From Arcanobacterium ihumii (GTDB lineage: Bacteria; Actinomycetota; Actinomycetes; Actinomycetales; Actinomycetaceae): 64,000 bases of DNA. Positions 35,923-45,464 of the stretch are shown here, one piece after another. Location of the stretch: NCBI RefSeq assembly GCF_900604515.1, contig NZ_UWOS01000001.1:62001-126000 (forward strand), given 5' to 3'. Below the pieces are notes generated by a model that ran no database searches, had not been told where the DNA came from, and saw only the letters and a program-made list of their open reading frames with translations. Made by a program: the position numbers and the translations under genes. Each line of letters begins with the position of its first letter. Within the stretch, counting starts at the first letter, position 1.

Positions 35923-37431
35923 GTGGAAGCCCTCGACCTCGCACGGTGGCAGTTCGGTATCACAACGGTATATCACTTTATTTTGGTGCCGCTCACTATC
36001 GGACTATCCCCACTAGTCGCTATTATGCAGACCAAGTGGCTCAGAAGCGGAGACACAAAGTGGCTCAAGCTCTCAGAGTTCTTTGGAAAGATTCTGCTCA
36101 TTAACTTTGCACTCGGTGTTGCAACCGGTATCGTCCAAGAATTCCAATTTGGAATGAACTGGTCCGAATACTCACGATACGTTGGAGACATCTTCGGAGC
36201 ACCACTCGCTTTCGAAGCACTCCTCGCCTTCTTCCTCGAATCAACATTCCTTGGCGTGTGGATTTTCGGTCGTGGACGTATCAGTCCTAAGGCGCATACC
36301 CTCGCTGCTTGGTTATTTGCTATTGGAACAAACCTCTCGGCAATGTTTATTTTGGCAGCAAACTCATTCATGCAAAATCCAGTCGGTGCTGTTTACAATC
36401 CAGACACCGGTCGCGCAGAACTTGACGGAGCTAAAGGTTTCATTGATGTTATCTTCTCCCCGACGTCGCTCTACGCATTTGCTCACACGATCACGGCCTC
36501 GCTTCTCGTAGCGGGTTCCGTCATTGCCGGCATTTCCATGTGGTGGCTCGTTCGCACTGCTAAGGCAGGCAATACAGATGAAGCAATCGGCTACTGGAAG
36601 CCAGCCGCTCGTTTCGGCTTCGTTACCATGCTTATTGCAAGTATTCTTGTGATCTCAACCGGTCACTTCATGGGGCAACACATCTACCGTGAGCAACCTA
36701 CGAAGATGATCGCAGCAATGGGAATTGTTGAAAGCACCGAATCCGCAAAGCTTGGGCTTATCATGACCAGCACGGAACTCAAAGAGGGATCAGTCGTTGA
36801 GGTTCCAATCCCTGGTCTCGAATCTTTCATGGTTACAAACCACTTCTCTGGACCTGAATCCAAGCTCACCGGTGCTACCGAAATCAATGAGAAGTATCAA
36901 AAGTTCTTCTCCAGTGACGGAACCTATTCGGCAGATCAGAATTATATGCCGAACCCATTCATCGCTTTCTACTCTTTCCGAATCATGATGGGCTTGGGCT
37001 TTGCATCAGCAGCATTCTCGATCATTGGTCTCTGGGCAACTCGGAAAGATAAGCTCCCAACATCTGCTGGCCTGGCAAAGCTCTTTGTTTGGACCATGCC
37101 GTTCCCATTCTTGGCTTCTACATTCGGTTGGATTCTTACCGAAATGGGACGCCAGCCTTGGGTTGTGTATCCAAACTTCACGGCACAACCAAATACCCCG
37201 CCATCAGAGATGATTCGCCAGCTCACCGACTACGGCGTTTCGCAGTCTGTGCTCCCTGTCGAAGTTTTGCTTTCGATGGTCATCTTCACCTTGCTCTACG
37301 CAGCACTTGGTGTTGTTTGGTTCATTTTGGTAAAGCGTTACGCAGTCGAAGGTATCAATACAAACAAGGTTATTAACACCGAAATTATTGATTCCTCTGA
37401 TCCAAACGCCAAGCTAAGCTTCGTCTACTGA
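35923..37431 (+). CDS. cydA: Cytochrome bd oxidase subunit I
   Basis: Quinol oxidase subunit with haems b558, b595 and d; reduces O2 at high affinity in the membrane. 502 residues, nine or so helices. The early DLARWQFGITTVYHF (His ligand), GIVQEFQFGMNWSEY, FEALLAFFLESTFLGVW and GHFMGQ blocks are present; the Q-loop is the short type. Starts with GTG at 35923 with AAAGG nine bases upstream. First gene of cydABDC. Confidence 0.96.
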   Translation: MEALDLARWQFGITTVYHFILVPLTIGLSPLVAIMQTKWLRSGDTKWLKLSEFFGKILLINFALGVATGIVQEFQFGMNWSEYSRYVGDIFGAPLAFEALLAFFLESTFLGVWIFGRGRISPKAHTLAAWLFAIGTNLSAMFILAANSFMQNPVGAVYNPDTGRAELDGAKGFIDVIFSPTSLYAFAHTITASLLVAGSVIAGISMWWLVRTAKAGNTDEAIGYWKPAARFGFVTMLIASILVISTGHFMGQHIYREQPTKMIAAMGIVESTESAKLGLIMTSTELKEGSVVEVPIPGLESFMVTNHFSGPESKLTGATEINEKYQKFFSSDGTYSADQNYMPNPFIAFYSFRIMMGLGFASAAFSIIGLWATRKDKLPTSAGLAKLFVWTMPFPFLASTFGWILTEMGRQPWVVYPNFTAQPNTPPSEMIRQLTDYGVSQSVLPVEVLLSMVIFTLLYAALGVVWFILVKRYAVEGINTNKVINTEIIDSSDPNAKLSFVY

Positions 37432-37446
37432 GGATAGGAAAAGACA

Positions 37447-38583
37447 ATGGAACTTTCATTCTTACAGCTTATCTGGTTTATCCTCATCATCGTCCTCTGG
37501 ATCGGTTACGTAACTCTCGAAGGCTTCGACTTCGGTACGGGAATGCTACTCAAGGTACTTCCTAAGAACGATAAAGAGCGTCGTCTTACATTGAATACCA
37601 TTGGTCCGCACTGGGATGGAAACGAAGTTTTCCTTCTGACCGCCGGCGGAGCAACATTCGCCGCATTCCCTGAGTGGTACGCAACTATGTTCTCGGGTAT
37701 GTATATGGCGCTGGTCCTAGTCCTCGTTCTTCTGATTATCCGTATTTCGGCAATCGAATGGCGCGGCAAGGTTAACTCCGCTAAATGGCGCAATGTATGG
37801 GATAACCTCCACACTTGTTCCGCGTGGCTCGTAACGTTCCTCTGGGGCGTTGCATTCGCAAACCTCCTCCAAGGAATGGCGATCCAGGTCGGTACCTACA
37901 AGAATGGTGAATTCATCCCAGCGGATGTTAACTCAGTTGACGAAGCCCTTCGCGGAGGTGCTCAACACTTCCTCACCGATGGGTTCTTCTCACTGTTGAC
38001 TCCATTCACCATCCTTGGTGGCATCATGCTCGTCGCTCTGTACCTCACCCATGGAGCTCTTTGGCTTGCTCTGAAGACCCGTGGCGAATACAGTGTTCGC
38101 GCACTCGCCTATGCAAAGAAGTCCTCGCTTATCTCGACCGGTATTACCGCGGTATGGGCAATCTGGGGCAACTTCGCATACTCGGTTTCCCCAATGGTTT
38201 CCTTGATCCCAATGGCAATCACCGCAGTGCTTTTGATTGCATCTGCTTTCCTTACCCTCAAGGGCAACGAAAAGGTTGCATTTTTCCTCCACTTCGGAGC
38301 ACTCGCCTCGGCGGTTGTCTTCATCTTCTCAACCTTCGGTGCAAACGCACTCAAGTCGAACATCAATGAAGCCTACAACCTTACCTTGGTACAGGCATCA
38401 GCAACCGCTCCAACCCACACGGTTATGCTCGTTGCTGCAATCGTCTTTGTGCCAATCGTTCTCGGTTACACGATCTGGTCCTATCTGAAGTTCTCACAGC
38501 GCATGGCTGTAGAAAACATTCCAGACGAAAATGCCGGACTTGATCTCAAGAAAGTTCGCGAGTTCGAGACCGTGTCAGCCTAA
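37447..38583 (+). CDS. cydB: Cytochrome bd oxidase subunit II
   Basis: Second core subunit of cytochrome bd, 378 residues with about eight or nine helices. The opening LIWFILIIVLWIGYVTLEGFDFG, GPHWDGNEVFLLTAGG and FPEWYATMFSGMY are diagnostic. AGGATAGG before the ATG; 15 bases after cydA. A strong hairpin follows, so cydDC may be partly separate in expression. Confidence 0.96.
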   Translation: MELSFLQLIWFILIIVLWIGYVTLEGFDFGTGMLLKVLPKNDKERRLTLNTIGPHWDGNEVFLLTAGGATFAAFPEWYATMFSGMYMALVLVLVLLIIRISAIEWRGKVNSAKWRNVWDNLHTCSAWLVTFLWGVAFANLLQGMAIQVGTYKNGEFIPADVNSVDEALRGGAQHFLTDGFFSLLTPFTILGGIMLVALYLTHGALWLALKTRGEYSVRALAYAKKSSLISTGITAVWAIWGNFAYSVSPMVSLIPMAITAVLLIASAFLTLKGNEKVAFFLHFGALASAVVFIFSTFGANALKSNINEAYNLTLVQASATAPTHTVMLVAAIVFVPIVLGYTIWSYLKFSQRMAVENIPDENAGLDLKKVREFETVSA

Positions 38584-38603
38584 TCGGGTGCGACCCAACT
38601 GAC

Positions 38604-38641
38604 ATTGTGGGGAGCAGTCCTGACGGACTGCTCCCCACAAT
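38604..38641. terminator. Hairpin between cydB and cydD
   Basis: 17-base arms (38604-38620 and 38625-38641), exact complements, loop TGAC. No T run, but the stem is GC-rich; likely reduces read-through into cydDC. Confidence 0.8.
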
Positions 38642-38689
38642 ATTGATTTACCATAGTTATATGCGCTCGACCGAAAGAAAGAAGACGTT

Positions 38690-40459
38690 GTGAGGCCCTT
38701 TGATCCACGGCTTATTAAATACGCACGAGAAACTCGCTCCTACATTGTTTTCCTAGTTACTCTCGGTTTCTTACAAACTCTTCTCATTGCCGCCCAGATC
38801 ATCTTGATTGCTCAAGCACTCTCCCCCATTTTTTATGGCACAGCCACACTTAAAGACACCGCTCTTTTCATTGGTGGAATCGGGATAGTGTTTCTTATTC
38901 GTTCCGGTTTGGAATATGTTCAGCACTCATTTGGGCATCGCGCGGCAATCAAAGTTATTTCACAATTACGTGGTGCAGTACTAGATCATTCAAGCAAGCT
39001 TGGCGTCCGTTGGCTCTCAGACGGCAACACGTCTAGAGTAGTTACCCTTACCACTCGTGGTTTAGATGACCTAGAAGCGTACTTCGTTTCGTTCCTCCCA
39101 CAACTTTTCTTGTGCGTGACCACTATTCCTGCTCTTCTTGTAATTATCCTCTATCTTGACTGGTTATCTGCACTCGCAATTATTTTGTGTATTCCACTAA
39201 TTCCGCTTTTTATGATCTTGATTGGTAAGCTCACCTCTCGCTACTCCAGTCAGAGGCTCAAGTCCATGCAACAGCTGGGCACTCAACTCTTAGATCTTCT
39301 TGCAGGTTTAAGCACCCTTAAAGCTCTAGGTCGAGAAAAGGGGCCACGCAAACGGGTCGAGGCACTTGGAAATTCCTTTGCGGAAAAAACAATGCAAACT
39401 CTTTACGTTGCATTTTTATCTGGTGCCGCTCTCGAATTTTTAGCTACCTTATCCACTGCAATCGTTGCCGTTGAAATTGGTTTCCGTATGGTCGGCGGTA
39501 GCATCTTGCTATTCTCTGGTTTAGCCGTCATTATGTTGACTCCCGAAGTTTTCAAGCCACTGCGTGAAGTAGGTACTCAATTCCATGCCTCTGCAGATGG
39601 TGTTGCGGCAGCTGAACAAGCTTTTTCCATTCTCGAAAAGCCTTTGCCTTCCCAAGACGGAACCTTACCTTCGCCCGATCTTTCATTAACACCTATAGTC
39701 ACAGAAAACCTCAGTGTCTTTGCTCCCGGTCGAGCAACTGTTGCTCCACACCAGCTCAATGCCACCTTTGAACCAGGCAAAATTACAGTTCTTCGAGGTA
39801 TATCTGGTTCAGGAAAATCAACTGCAGTTCACGTTCTCCTCGGACTGATTGAGCCTAATGAAGGCGCGGTTAACGTAGGGAATTTGCCGTTAAATGACCT
39901 TAATCTAGAAACCTATTGGAGCCAGATAACTTGGGTTCCTCAGCACCCAGTGATTCTACCGGGATCAATCCTTGAAAATCTCGGAGTTGAGGGCGAAACC
40001 CCTGGTGAAGAAGTTACAAAAGCTGCGAAGCAAACGGGATTTTCCGACGTCGTCGCATTACTTCCGAATGGTTGGAACACCCTAGTTGGTCAAGGCGGAG
40101 TAGGAATGTCGGTCGGGCAACGTCAACGTCTAGCGCTTACTCGAGCACTTCTCGATGAAAGTTCACTCGTCGTTCTTGATGAACCTTCTGCTCATCTCGA
40201 TGCGACCAGCGAGGAATACGTAACTGACGTGGTTTGTACGCTGAAAAAGCAAGGAAAAACAGTAATCGTGATCGCACATCGAGCGGCCCTTACTAAAATT
40301 GCCGATCACATCGTTGAAGTAACTTCAAGTAGCAGAAACATTGATACAGAGGTCGCACAAAATCTGCAAGCACAACGTGATAGTTCCGTTTATTCCAATA
40401 TGTTGAAGAAGATCGACTACGCATTGCCGGAGAACTGGGAAAATGAGGGAAATCGCTGA
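38690..40459 (+). CDS. cydD: ABC exporter subunit CydD (cytochrome bd assembly)
   Basis: One half of the CydDC exporter, which moves glutathione/cysteine or haem-related thiols and is needed for cytochrome bd assembly. 589 residues: six-helix membrane domain (1-300) and ATPase domain with Walker A GISGSGKST (near 373), signature MSVGQRQRLALTRA, Walker B LVVLDEPSAHLD and IAHR. The GTG at 38690 overlaps the stop of a ten-codon open frame. The stop overlaps the cydC ATG by one base. Confidence 0.92.
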   Translation: MRPFDPRLIKYARETRSYIVFLVTLGFLQTLLIAAQIILIAQALSPIFYGTATLKDTALFIGGIGIVFLIRSGLEYVQHSFGHRAAIKVISQLRGAVLDHSSKLGVRWLSDGNTSRVVTLTTRGLDDLEAYFVSFLPQLFLCVTTIPALLVIILYLDWLSALAIILCIPLIPLFMILIGKLTSRYSSQRLKSMQQLGTQLLDLLAGLSTLKALGREKGPRKRVEALGNSFAEKTMQTLYVAFLSGAALEFLATLSTAIVAVEIGFRMVGGSILLFSGLAVIMLTPEVFKPLREVGTQFHASADGVAAAEQAFSILEKPLPSQDGTLPSPDLSLTPIVTENLSVFAPGRATVAPHQLNATFEPGKITVLRGISGSGKSTAVHVLLGLIEPNEGAVNVGNLPLNDLNLETYWSQITWVPQHPVILPGSILENLGVEGETPGEEVTKAAKQTGFSDVVALLPNGWNTLVGQGGVGMSVGQRQRLALTRALLDESSLVVLDEPSAHLDATSEEYVTDVVCTLKKQGKTVIVIAHRAALTKIADHIVEVTSSSRNIDTEVAQNLQAQRDSSVYSNMLKKIDYALPENWENEGNR

Positions 40460-42210
40460 TGTATAACAAAGTAATTACCCCCGAAGAACGCCTAGCTCTC
40501 CGTCAAGCCCTACGAATCCTCGATATCGACAAAAAGCGCTTTGCTCTTTCCACCTTGTTTGGATCTGGCGCGGTCGGTTCCGGAATTGGACTCGGAGCAG
40601 TCTCAGCATGGTTAATTGCTCGAGCAGCACAGCTCCCACCCGTCCTCGATTTATCTGTTGCCGCAACCGGTGTGCGTGCATTTGGCGTCGGTAAAGCAGT
40701 TTTCCGCTATCTCGAGCGTGTTTCTTCACACTGGATTGCGCTTCGAGGGATGGCGAAGATCAGAACCGCGGTATATTCCCGCCTCGCCGACTCCCCGACT
40801 GACGTCGTCACCTCGATCAAACGTGGCGACTTGCTTGCGCGAACCGGTACCGATGTAGATGAGCTTGGAAACGTCGTCGTTAAGTCTCTTCTTCCGGCAA
40901 CCGTTGCAATTCTAACCGGAATCATCTCAATTGCGATCGTTGCTTCGCTCTCACCACTAATCGGTTTAATTCTTGCGTTCATGCTCCTGGCAGACGGATT
41001 GATCGGTCCATACTTCTCGATGAGGGGCGCCCGCCAAGCCGAAATCGACCGTATCCAGAACCGAGCTCAGCTCAATGCTGCAGCACTAACGATGCTCGAG
41101 TCATCAGCAGAACTTCAGATTTCAGGAAAGTTGCCAAGTTTCAAGACGGCTCAAAATGAAATCGAAAAGCAAATTCAAGTGAACCGCGATGCCTCAGCAA
41201 AACCGCAAGCACTGGCTAACGTCGTTAGTGTTATTGCAATGGGAATATCGATTATTTGTGCGCTGTTAATTGGAACAATGCAGGTCCAATCCGGTGATCT
41301 TTCAACGATTAACCTTGTGGTTTGCACACTCACACCACTTGCCGCATTCGAAGCAACCCAAAAACTATCCGAAGCCGGCATTCAGTTGGTTCGCTCAAGC
41401 CGCGCTGCTTTGCGAATTATGGAAATGCTGAACCAAGCTCCTGCCGACGGGTACGAAGCATTCGATGACTCGGGCAGTTTTGAGCTCCGTGCGAAAGACC
41501 TTGTTGCAGGATGGGAAAACGGTCCGGATATCACGGCCCCGTTGAGCCTCAGCCTAAAACCTGGAAAATCAATCGCAATTGTTGGTCCTTCAGGCATCGG
41601 CAAGTCTACCTTGTTGTATACCTTCGCCGGAATGATCAAACCTCATGTTGGACAGGTCCAACTTGGAAACAACGATGTAGGCGCCGTTGAGCGTGAAGTT
41701 CTTTCACGATACTTGGTGTTAACCGCTGAAGATGCCCATATCTTCGAAACATCGGTTCTTGAAAACCTACGCGTTGCTCGTGCCGATATCACCGACGACG
41801 AGGCACAAATTCTCCTTGAGCGGGCTGGCTTAGGTCAGTGGTTACAGGACCTACCAGCAGGAATTCATACGGTGGTAGGAGTTAACGCAACTACAATTTC
41901 GGGCGGCGAACGGCGCCGTCTTCTCCTTGCTCGGGCATTGGCGTCTGGGGCTCGTTTCCTTTTACTTGATGAACCTGGCGAACATTTAGATTCTGAAACA
42001 GCGGATAAACTGATTAGAGATCTCCTAAGCACGAAAGATGCCAATCGCGGCGTCATACTCGTTACGCACCGTTTGAGCACACTTTCATATGCCGATGAAG
42101 TGATACTCTTGGGCGAAAGACCCGCCCGCATACTCGCCCGCGGAACCCATCGTGAATTACTTGAATCCGTGGACCGGTATCGCTGGTCCGCTGAACAGGA
42201 AGAGGAATAA
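40459..42210 (+). CDS. cydC: ABC exporter subunit CydC (cytochrome bd assembly)
   Basis: Partner of CydD, 583 residues with the same layout: six helices, then ATPase domain with Walker A GPSGIGKST near 375, signature ISGGERRRLLLARA, Walker B FLLLDEPGEHLD and VTHR. The membrane part carries FRYLERVSSHWIALR, seen in CydC proteins. Last of cydABDC and four bases from the sensor kinase start. Confidence 0.92.
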   Translation: MYNKVITPEERLALRQALRILDIDKKRFALSTLFGSGAVGSGIGLGAVSAWLIARAAQLPPVLDLSVAATGVRAFGVGKAVFRYLERVSSHWIALRGMAKIRTAVYSRLADSPTDVVTSIKRGDLLARTGTDVDELGNVVVKSLLPATVAILTGIISIAIVASLSPLIGLILAFMLLADGLIGPYFSMRGARQAEIDRIQNRAQLNAAALTMLESSAELQISGKLPSFKTAQNEIEKQIQVNRDASAKPQALANVVSVIAMGISIICALLIGTMQVQSGDLSTINLVVCTLTPLAAFEATQKLSEAGIQLVRSSRAALRIMEMLNQAPADGYEAFDDSGSFELRAKDLVAGWENGPDITAPLSLSLKPGKSIAIVGPSGIGKSTLLYTFAGMIKPHVGQVQLGNNDVGAVEREVLSRYLVLTAEDAHIFETSVLENLRVARADITDDEAQILLERAGLGQWLQDLPAGIHTVVGVNATTISGGERRRLLLARALASGARFLLLDEPGEHLDSETADKLIRDLLSTKDANRGVILVTHRLSTLSYADEVILLGERPARILARGTHRELLESVDRYRWSAEQEEE

Positions 42211-42214
42211 GCCG

Positions 42215-43855
42215 ATGATGCAATCTGAGCTCTCTGAAGTACTTTTCAAAGCTCTTGAGCTTACAGGCAAGCTCGACCGTCCATCGGCCTTGCAATATTT
42301 TGTTGATTCAGCTCGTGAAATCACCGGTGCGCGGTTCGCAGCGCTCGGCGTCCTTGACTCACACGGCGAAACCGTCGAATTCATTCAGTCTGGATTCCCT
42401 CAGGAGCTCGTTGGGAGAATCGGTCAACCTCCAGAAGGACACGGCTTATTTGCCGATATTCCTGCGCGTGGATATCTCAAGATTGATGATCTATCTCAAT
42501 ACATGAACCTGTCTGGGTATCCTGATGCCCACCCTTCTATGCATAATTTTTTGGGTGTTATTGTGCCCGTCAACGAGCAGATCTGGGGACGTCTTTACTT
42601 AGCTGATAAAGACGGCGATTTCACTGACGACGACGGTCAGAATATGGAGTTGTTTGCCCAAGCTGCTGCTATCGCAGTAACAAACTCGCGCTTATATGCA
42701 GAATCCCAGAACCGAGCGCGGTGGCTAACATCATCCCAGAACATTGTTTCTTCGCTTTTGGAAGGATCCGATGAAGAAGAAGCTCTCCAAGTAATTGCCG
42801 ACCAAATGAGGATCGCTGCTAAAGCAGATAACGCACTAATGATTCTTCCTTCGATCCAAGACAGCTGGGTATGTGAAATCGTCGCGGGTGAAGGTGCAAG
42901 CGACTTCTTGGGTGTGAACTTTCCACGTGCGGGACGTGCTCAAACCGTGATTCGCGAGCAAGCCGGAGTCGTTATTGACTCAATGCAACGTCTGTCGGTT
43001 GTACGGGTTGAACAGCTTCGACGCTTCGGTGCTGCTCTTTATGCTCCGCTTGTCTCAAAGGGTAATGGCTTAGGCGTGATTATTTTGCTCCGCAAGCCAG
43101 GCAAAGGAGAATTCGATCTCCATGACCTTTCCATGGCCGAAAACGTGGCGAAACAGGCCGCAATTGCACTTGAGCTTGCCGATGCACGCCACTCAAAGGA
43201 ACTTGCAGCTGAGCTCGATGAACGAGCGCGAATCTCGCGCGATCTTCACGATCTGGCTATCCAGCAGCTGTTCGCATCGGGAATGCACATTACAGCCGTA
43301 AAAGAAGATCTTTCTAACAAGATCTCTTCCCCCGATATCACGACCGCATTGGACAACGCGATTTGGGCAATCGACGAATCTGTCTCTCAGATTCGAAAGA
43401 TCGTTCAGTCGCTAAGAGATGAATCTTCGCCAGCTGCTTTTGTAGACAGGCTCCAACATGAGACCTCTGTTGCTCTGCAATCTCTCGGTTTTGCACCATC
43501 GTTGTTGATTAAGTGGCATGGCGAATCAATTTCTGATGATTTCGATATCACCAAGATTGATAACGCGATCGGTTCAGATGTTTCCGACGACGTCGTTGCA
43601 GTCGTTCGAGAAGGTTTAAGTAATGTTGCACGCCACGCACATGCGTCTTCTGTTTCGGTGGAAATAAACGTCAATGCAGAAGCAATTGAAGTTTGGGTAA
43701 TGGATGATGGCGTCGGCTTGGCACCATCTCTCTCCCGCCGATCAGGGTTGTCAAACCTTGCAGCTCGAGCACGTCGCCACCACGGTGACTTCACCATCGG
43801 ACCAGATCCAGAGACCGGCAAACTCAAGATGTGCTGGTGTGCTTCATTACGCTAA
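42215..43855 (+). CDS. devS: GAF-domain sensor histidine kinase, DevS/DosS-like
   Basis: Cytosolic sensor of 546 residues: two GAF domains (about 20-165 and 180-330), HisKA_3 dimerisation with the phospho-His in ISRDLHDLAIQQLFASGMHI near 345, then HATPase with the N box REGLSNVARHAHAS and VMDDGVGLA. The first GAF resembles the haem-binding GAF-A of mycobacterial DosS/DosT, and the region YPDAHPSMHNFLG has a His where I recall the haem ligand. Placed directly after cydC in the cytochrome bd operon, so oxygen, NO or redox control of cyd is plausible. GAGGA eight bases before the ATG at 42215; the frame is open to 42152. Confidence 0.88.
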   Translation: MMQSELSEVLFKALELTGKLDRPSALQYFVDSAREITGARFAALGVLDSHGETVEFIQSGFPQELVGRIGQPPEGHGLFADIPARGYLKIDDLSQYMNLSGYPDAHPSMHNFLGVIVPVNEQIWGRLYLADKDGDFTDDDGQNMELFAQAAAIAVTNSRLYAESQNRARWLTSSQNIVSSLLEGSDEEEALQVIADQMRIAAKADNALMILPSIQDSWVCEIVAGEGASDFLGVNFPRAGRAQTVIREQAGVVIDSMQRLSVVRVEQLRRFGAALYAPLVSKGNGLGVIILLRKPGKGEFDLHDLSMAENVAKQAAIALELADARHSKELAAELDERARISRDLHDLAIQQLFASGMHITAVKEDLSNKISSPDITTALDNAIWAIDESVSQIRKIVQSLRDESSPAAFVDRLQHETSVALQSLGFAPSLLIKWHGESISDDFDITKIDNAIGSDVSDDVVAVVREGLSNVARHAHASSVSVEINVNAEAIEVWVMDDGVGLAPSLSRRSGLSNLAARARRHHGDFTIGPDPETGKLKMCWCASLR

Positions 43856-43866
43856 ACATCAATAAA

Positions 43867-43916
43867 TGAGGTGCGGGGCAAGCGAGTAAAAATTATCTCG
43901 CTTGCCCCGCACCTCA
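43867..43916. terminator. 20-bp hairpin between kinase and response regulator genes
   Basis: TGAGGTGCGGGGCAAGCGAG (43867-43886) is exactly complementary to 43897-43916; ten-base loop. Separates two convergent genes and can serve both. Confidence 0.88.
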
Positions 43917-43943
43917 ACTGTCTCTAACTTGAGAAAAATAGCC

Positions 43944-44597
43944 TCAGTTTGCTTGGTTTCTCCACCCGGCAGCACGTTGTCCAGCAACCCAGGCAGCCAC
44001 CTGGGTACGCCGTTGCATACCCATCTTTGCGAGCAACGAGGTGATGTGGTTCTTCACCGTTTTCTCTGCAACGCCAAGCTTCTCACCGATTTCGCGGTTA
44101 GAAAGTCCATCTCCAATGAGATCAAGAACTTTACGCTCAGAAGGCGTAAGTTCAGCTGTGGGGTCGTCATGATCTGCACGGCGACGCGTCACCGTACGCT
44201 CATCGAGCAAGATTCGACCATTGGCAACGGCACGAATCACTTCAGTAATCTCAGCGCCACGAACCGACTTCAACAAATAAGCCTTAGCACCTGCCTCAAG
44301 GGATTCGGCCAGCGCGTCGTCGTCATCAAAAGACGTAAGAACAATGCAACGAGTGTTTGGAGAGCGCTCTGAAAGCTGCTCGATAATATCAATACCGGTA
44401 CCATCTGGTAGACGCAGATCAACAAGAGCTACCTCAGGGTTCATCAATTCTGCGCGTCGCACCGCCTCAGCAACTGTTCCCGCCTCAGCAATAACTTTTA
44501 AGCCGTCTGCGCGGTCAACCACTTCGGCAATCCCTCGGCGCACCACCTCATGATCGTCAATAATCATCACATTGACTACGGCGTTTTCTTCACTCAA
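43944..44597 (-). CDS. devR: LuxR/NarL-family response regulator, DevR/DosR-like
   Basis: Transcription factor of 217 residues. Receiver domain with D60 as phosphoacceptor (ALVDLRLPDG), acidic pocket IDDH near 13, and K110; C-terminal LuxR HTH with LTPSERKVLDLIGDGLSNRE and EKTVKNHITSLLAKMGM RRT-type ending that closely resembles DosR. It is the natural partner of the kinase on the opposite strand, whose 3' end faces it. TTG start at 44597 with AGGA upstream. Same strand as mutM and only about nine bases after it, so it could be co-transcribed with the rnc-mutM block. Confidence 0.88.
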   Translation of the reverse strand: MSEENAVVNVMIIDDHEVVRRGIAEVVDRADGLKVIAEAGTVAEAVRRAELMNPEVALVDLRLPDGTGIDIIEQLSERSPNTRCIVLTSFDDDDALAESLEAGAKAYLLKSVRGAEITEVIRAVANGRILLDERTVTRRRADHDDPTAELTPSERKVLDLIGDGLSNREIGEKLGVAEKTVKNHITSLLAKMGMQRRTQVAAWVAGQRAAGWRNQAN

Positions 44598-44606
44598 GAC
44601 ATGTTC

Positions 44607-45464
44607 CTAACTACGTCGTGATTGACAATTCGGGCAAGAATACGAAGATCTTCCCGCTAGTTTTTCTCTAATAATAATTCTGCCACACCTTGCGCAAGCA
44701 TGCCCATTGCGACCGTAAACGTTGAGAGATCGGGAAAAATAACCTGAGCTGCCATTAACGTTAACGTAAAGGGAATCAAAAGAAGTTCCACCAACTTCGA
44801 TTGCTCGCCTCATAACGTCAGCTGCCGAATCGAACACCGACGCGATGCGTTTAATGGGCATCTTTGATACCGGTGTGGATCCATGAACCTTCGCTAAAAA
44901 CAGGCTCTCATCGGCGTAAATATTACCAACACCCGAGGCAAAATTTTGATCTAAGAGTAACGTTTTTATAGAAACTCCGCGAAGTTTTGCCCGGCGCACG
45001 AGGCTTTCAAAATCCACGTTCGGATCTAGTAGATCTCGGCCGATATGAGAAGCCGACGACGGAATCTTAGCCGCCATTGATCCACTTCCTCCCGGATATG
45101 AATCCGGAGTCGGAATAAATTCGTCGGTTCGCAAGAAACCAAAGGTTCGTTGGTCAATGAAGTCGAGCCGTATACCGTCGTCGAAATAAATGGAGGCACG
45201 ACGGTGTTTTCGCTGTTCTCCGCCAATTCTAAATTGCCCAGACATTCCTAGATGAGCCACTAAGGCATTCGTTCCCAAGTCGAACCAAAGGAATTTCCCA
45301 CGTCTGGCTACAGATTCAACAGAATTTCCGACTAAAGCCCCCAATCCATCTGGAGAATGGCGAATAACTCTTTCGCCAAAGGTTTCGACTTTCTCAATCC
45401 GCCGTCCAAGAACATAGGGTTCAAGCCCTCGACGAATCGTCTCTACCTCGGGAAGTTCAGGCAT
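44607..45464 (-). CDS. mutM: Formamidopyrimidine-DNA glycosylase
   Basis: Removes 8-oxoguanine and formamidopyrimidines from DNA. 285 residues: catalytic Pro after the initiator (MPELPEVETIRRGLEPYVLG), the LDQNFASGVGNIYADESLF helix, and a C-terminal zinc finger with C-x2-C...C-x2-C (HACARCGR, SCPNCQSRR). The ATG at 45464 is the only start that exposes the N-terminal proline. Overlaps rnc by eight bases. Confidence 0.96.
   Translation of the reverse strand: MPELPEVETIRRGLEPYVLGRRIEKVETFGERVIRHSPDGLGALVGNSVESVARRGKFLWFDLGTNALVAHLGMSGQFRIGGEQRKHRRASIYFDDGIRLDFIDQRTFGFLRTDEFIPTPDSYPGGSGSMAAKIPSSASHIGRDLLDPNVDFESLVRRAKLRGVSIKTLLLDQNFASGVGNIYADESLFLAKVHGSTPVSKMPIKRIASVFDSAADVMRRAIEVGGTSFDSLYVNVNGSSGYFSRSLNVYGRNGHACARCGRIIIREKLAGRSSYSCPNCQSRRS

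Noticed and set aside
35825-36016. Plus-strand open frame overlapping the cydA start
   Set aside because: Out of frame with cydA, no domain, and it overlaps the well-supported start and ribosome binding site.
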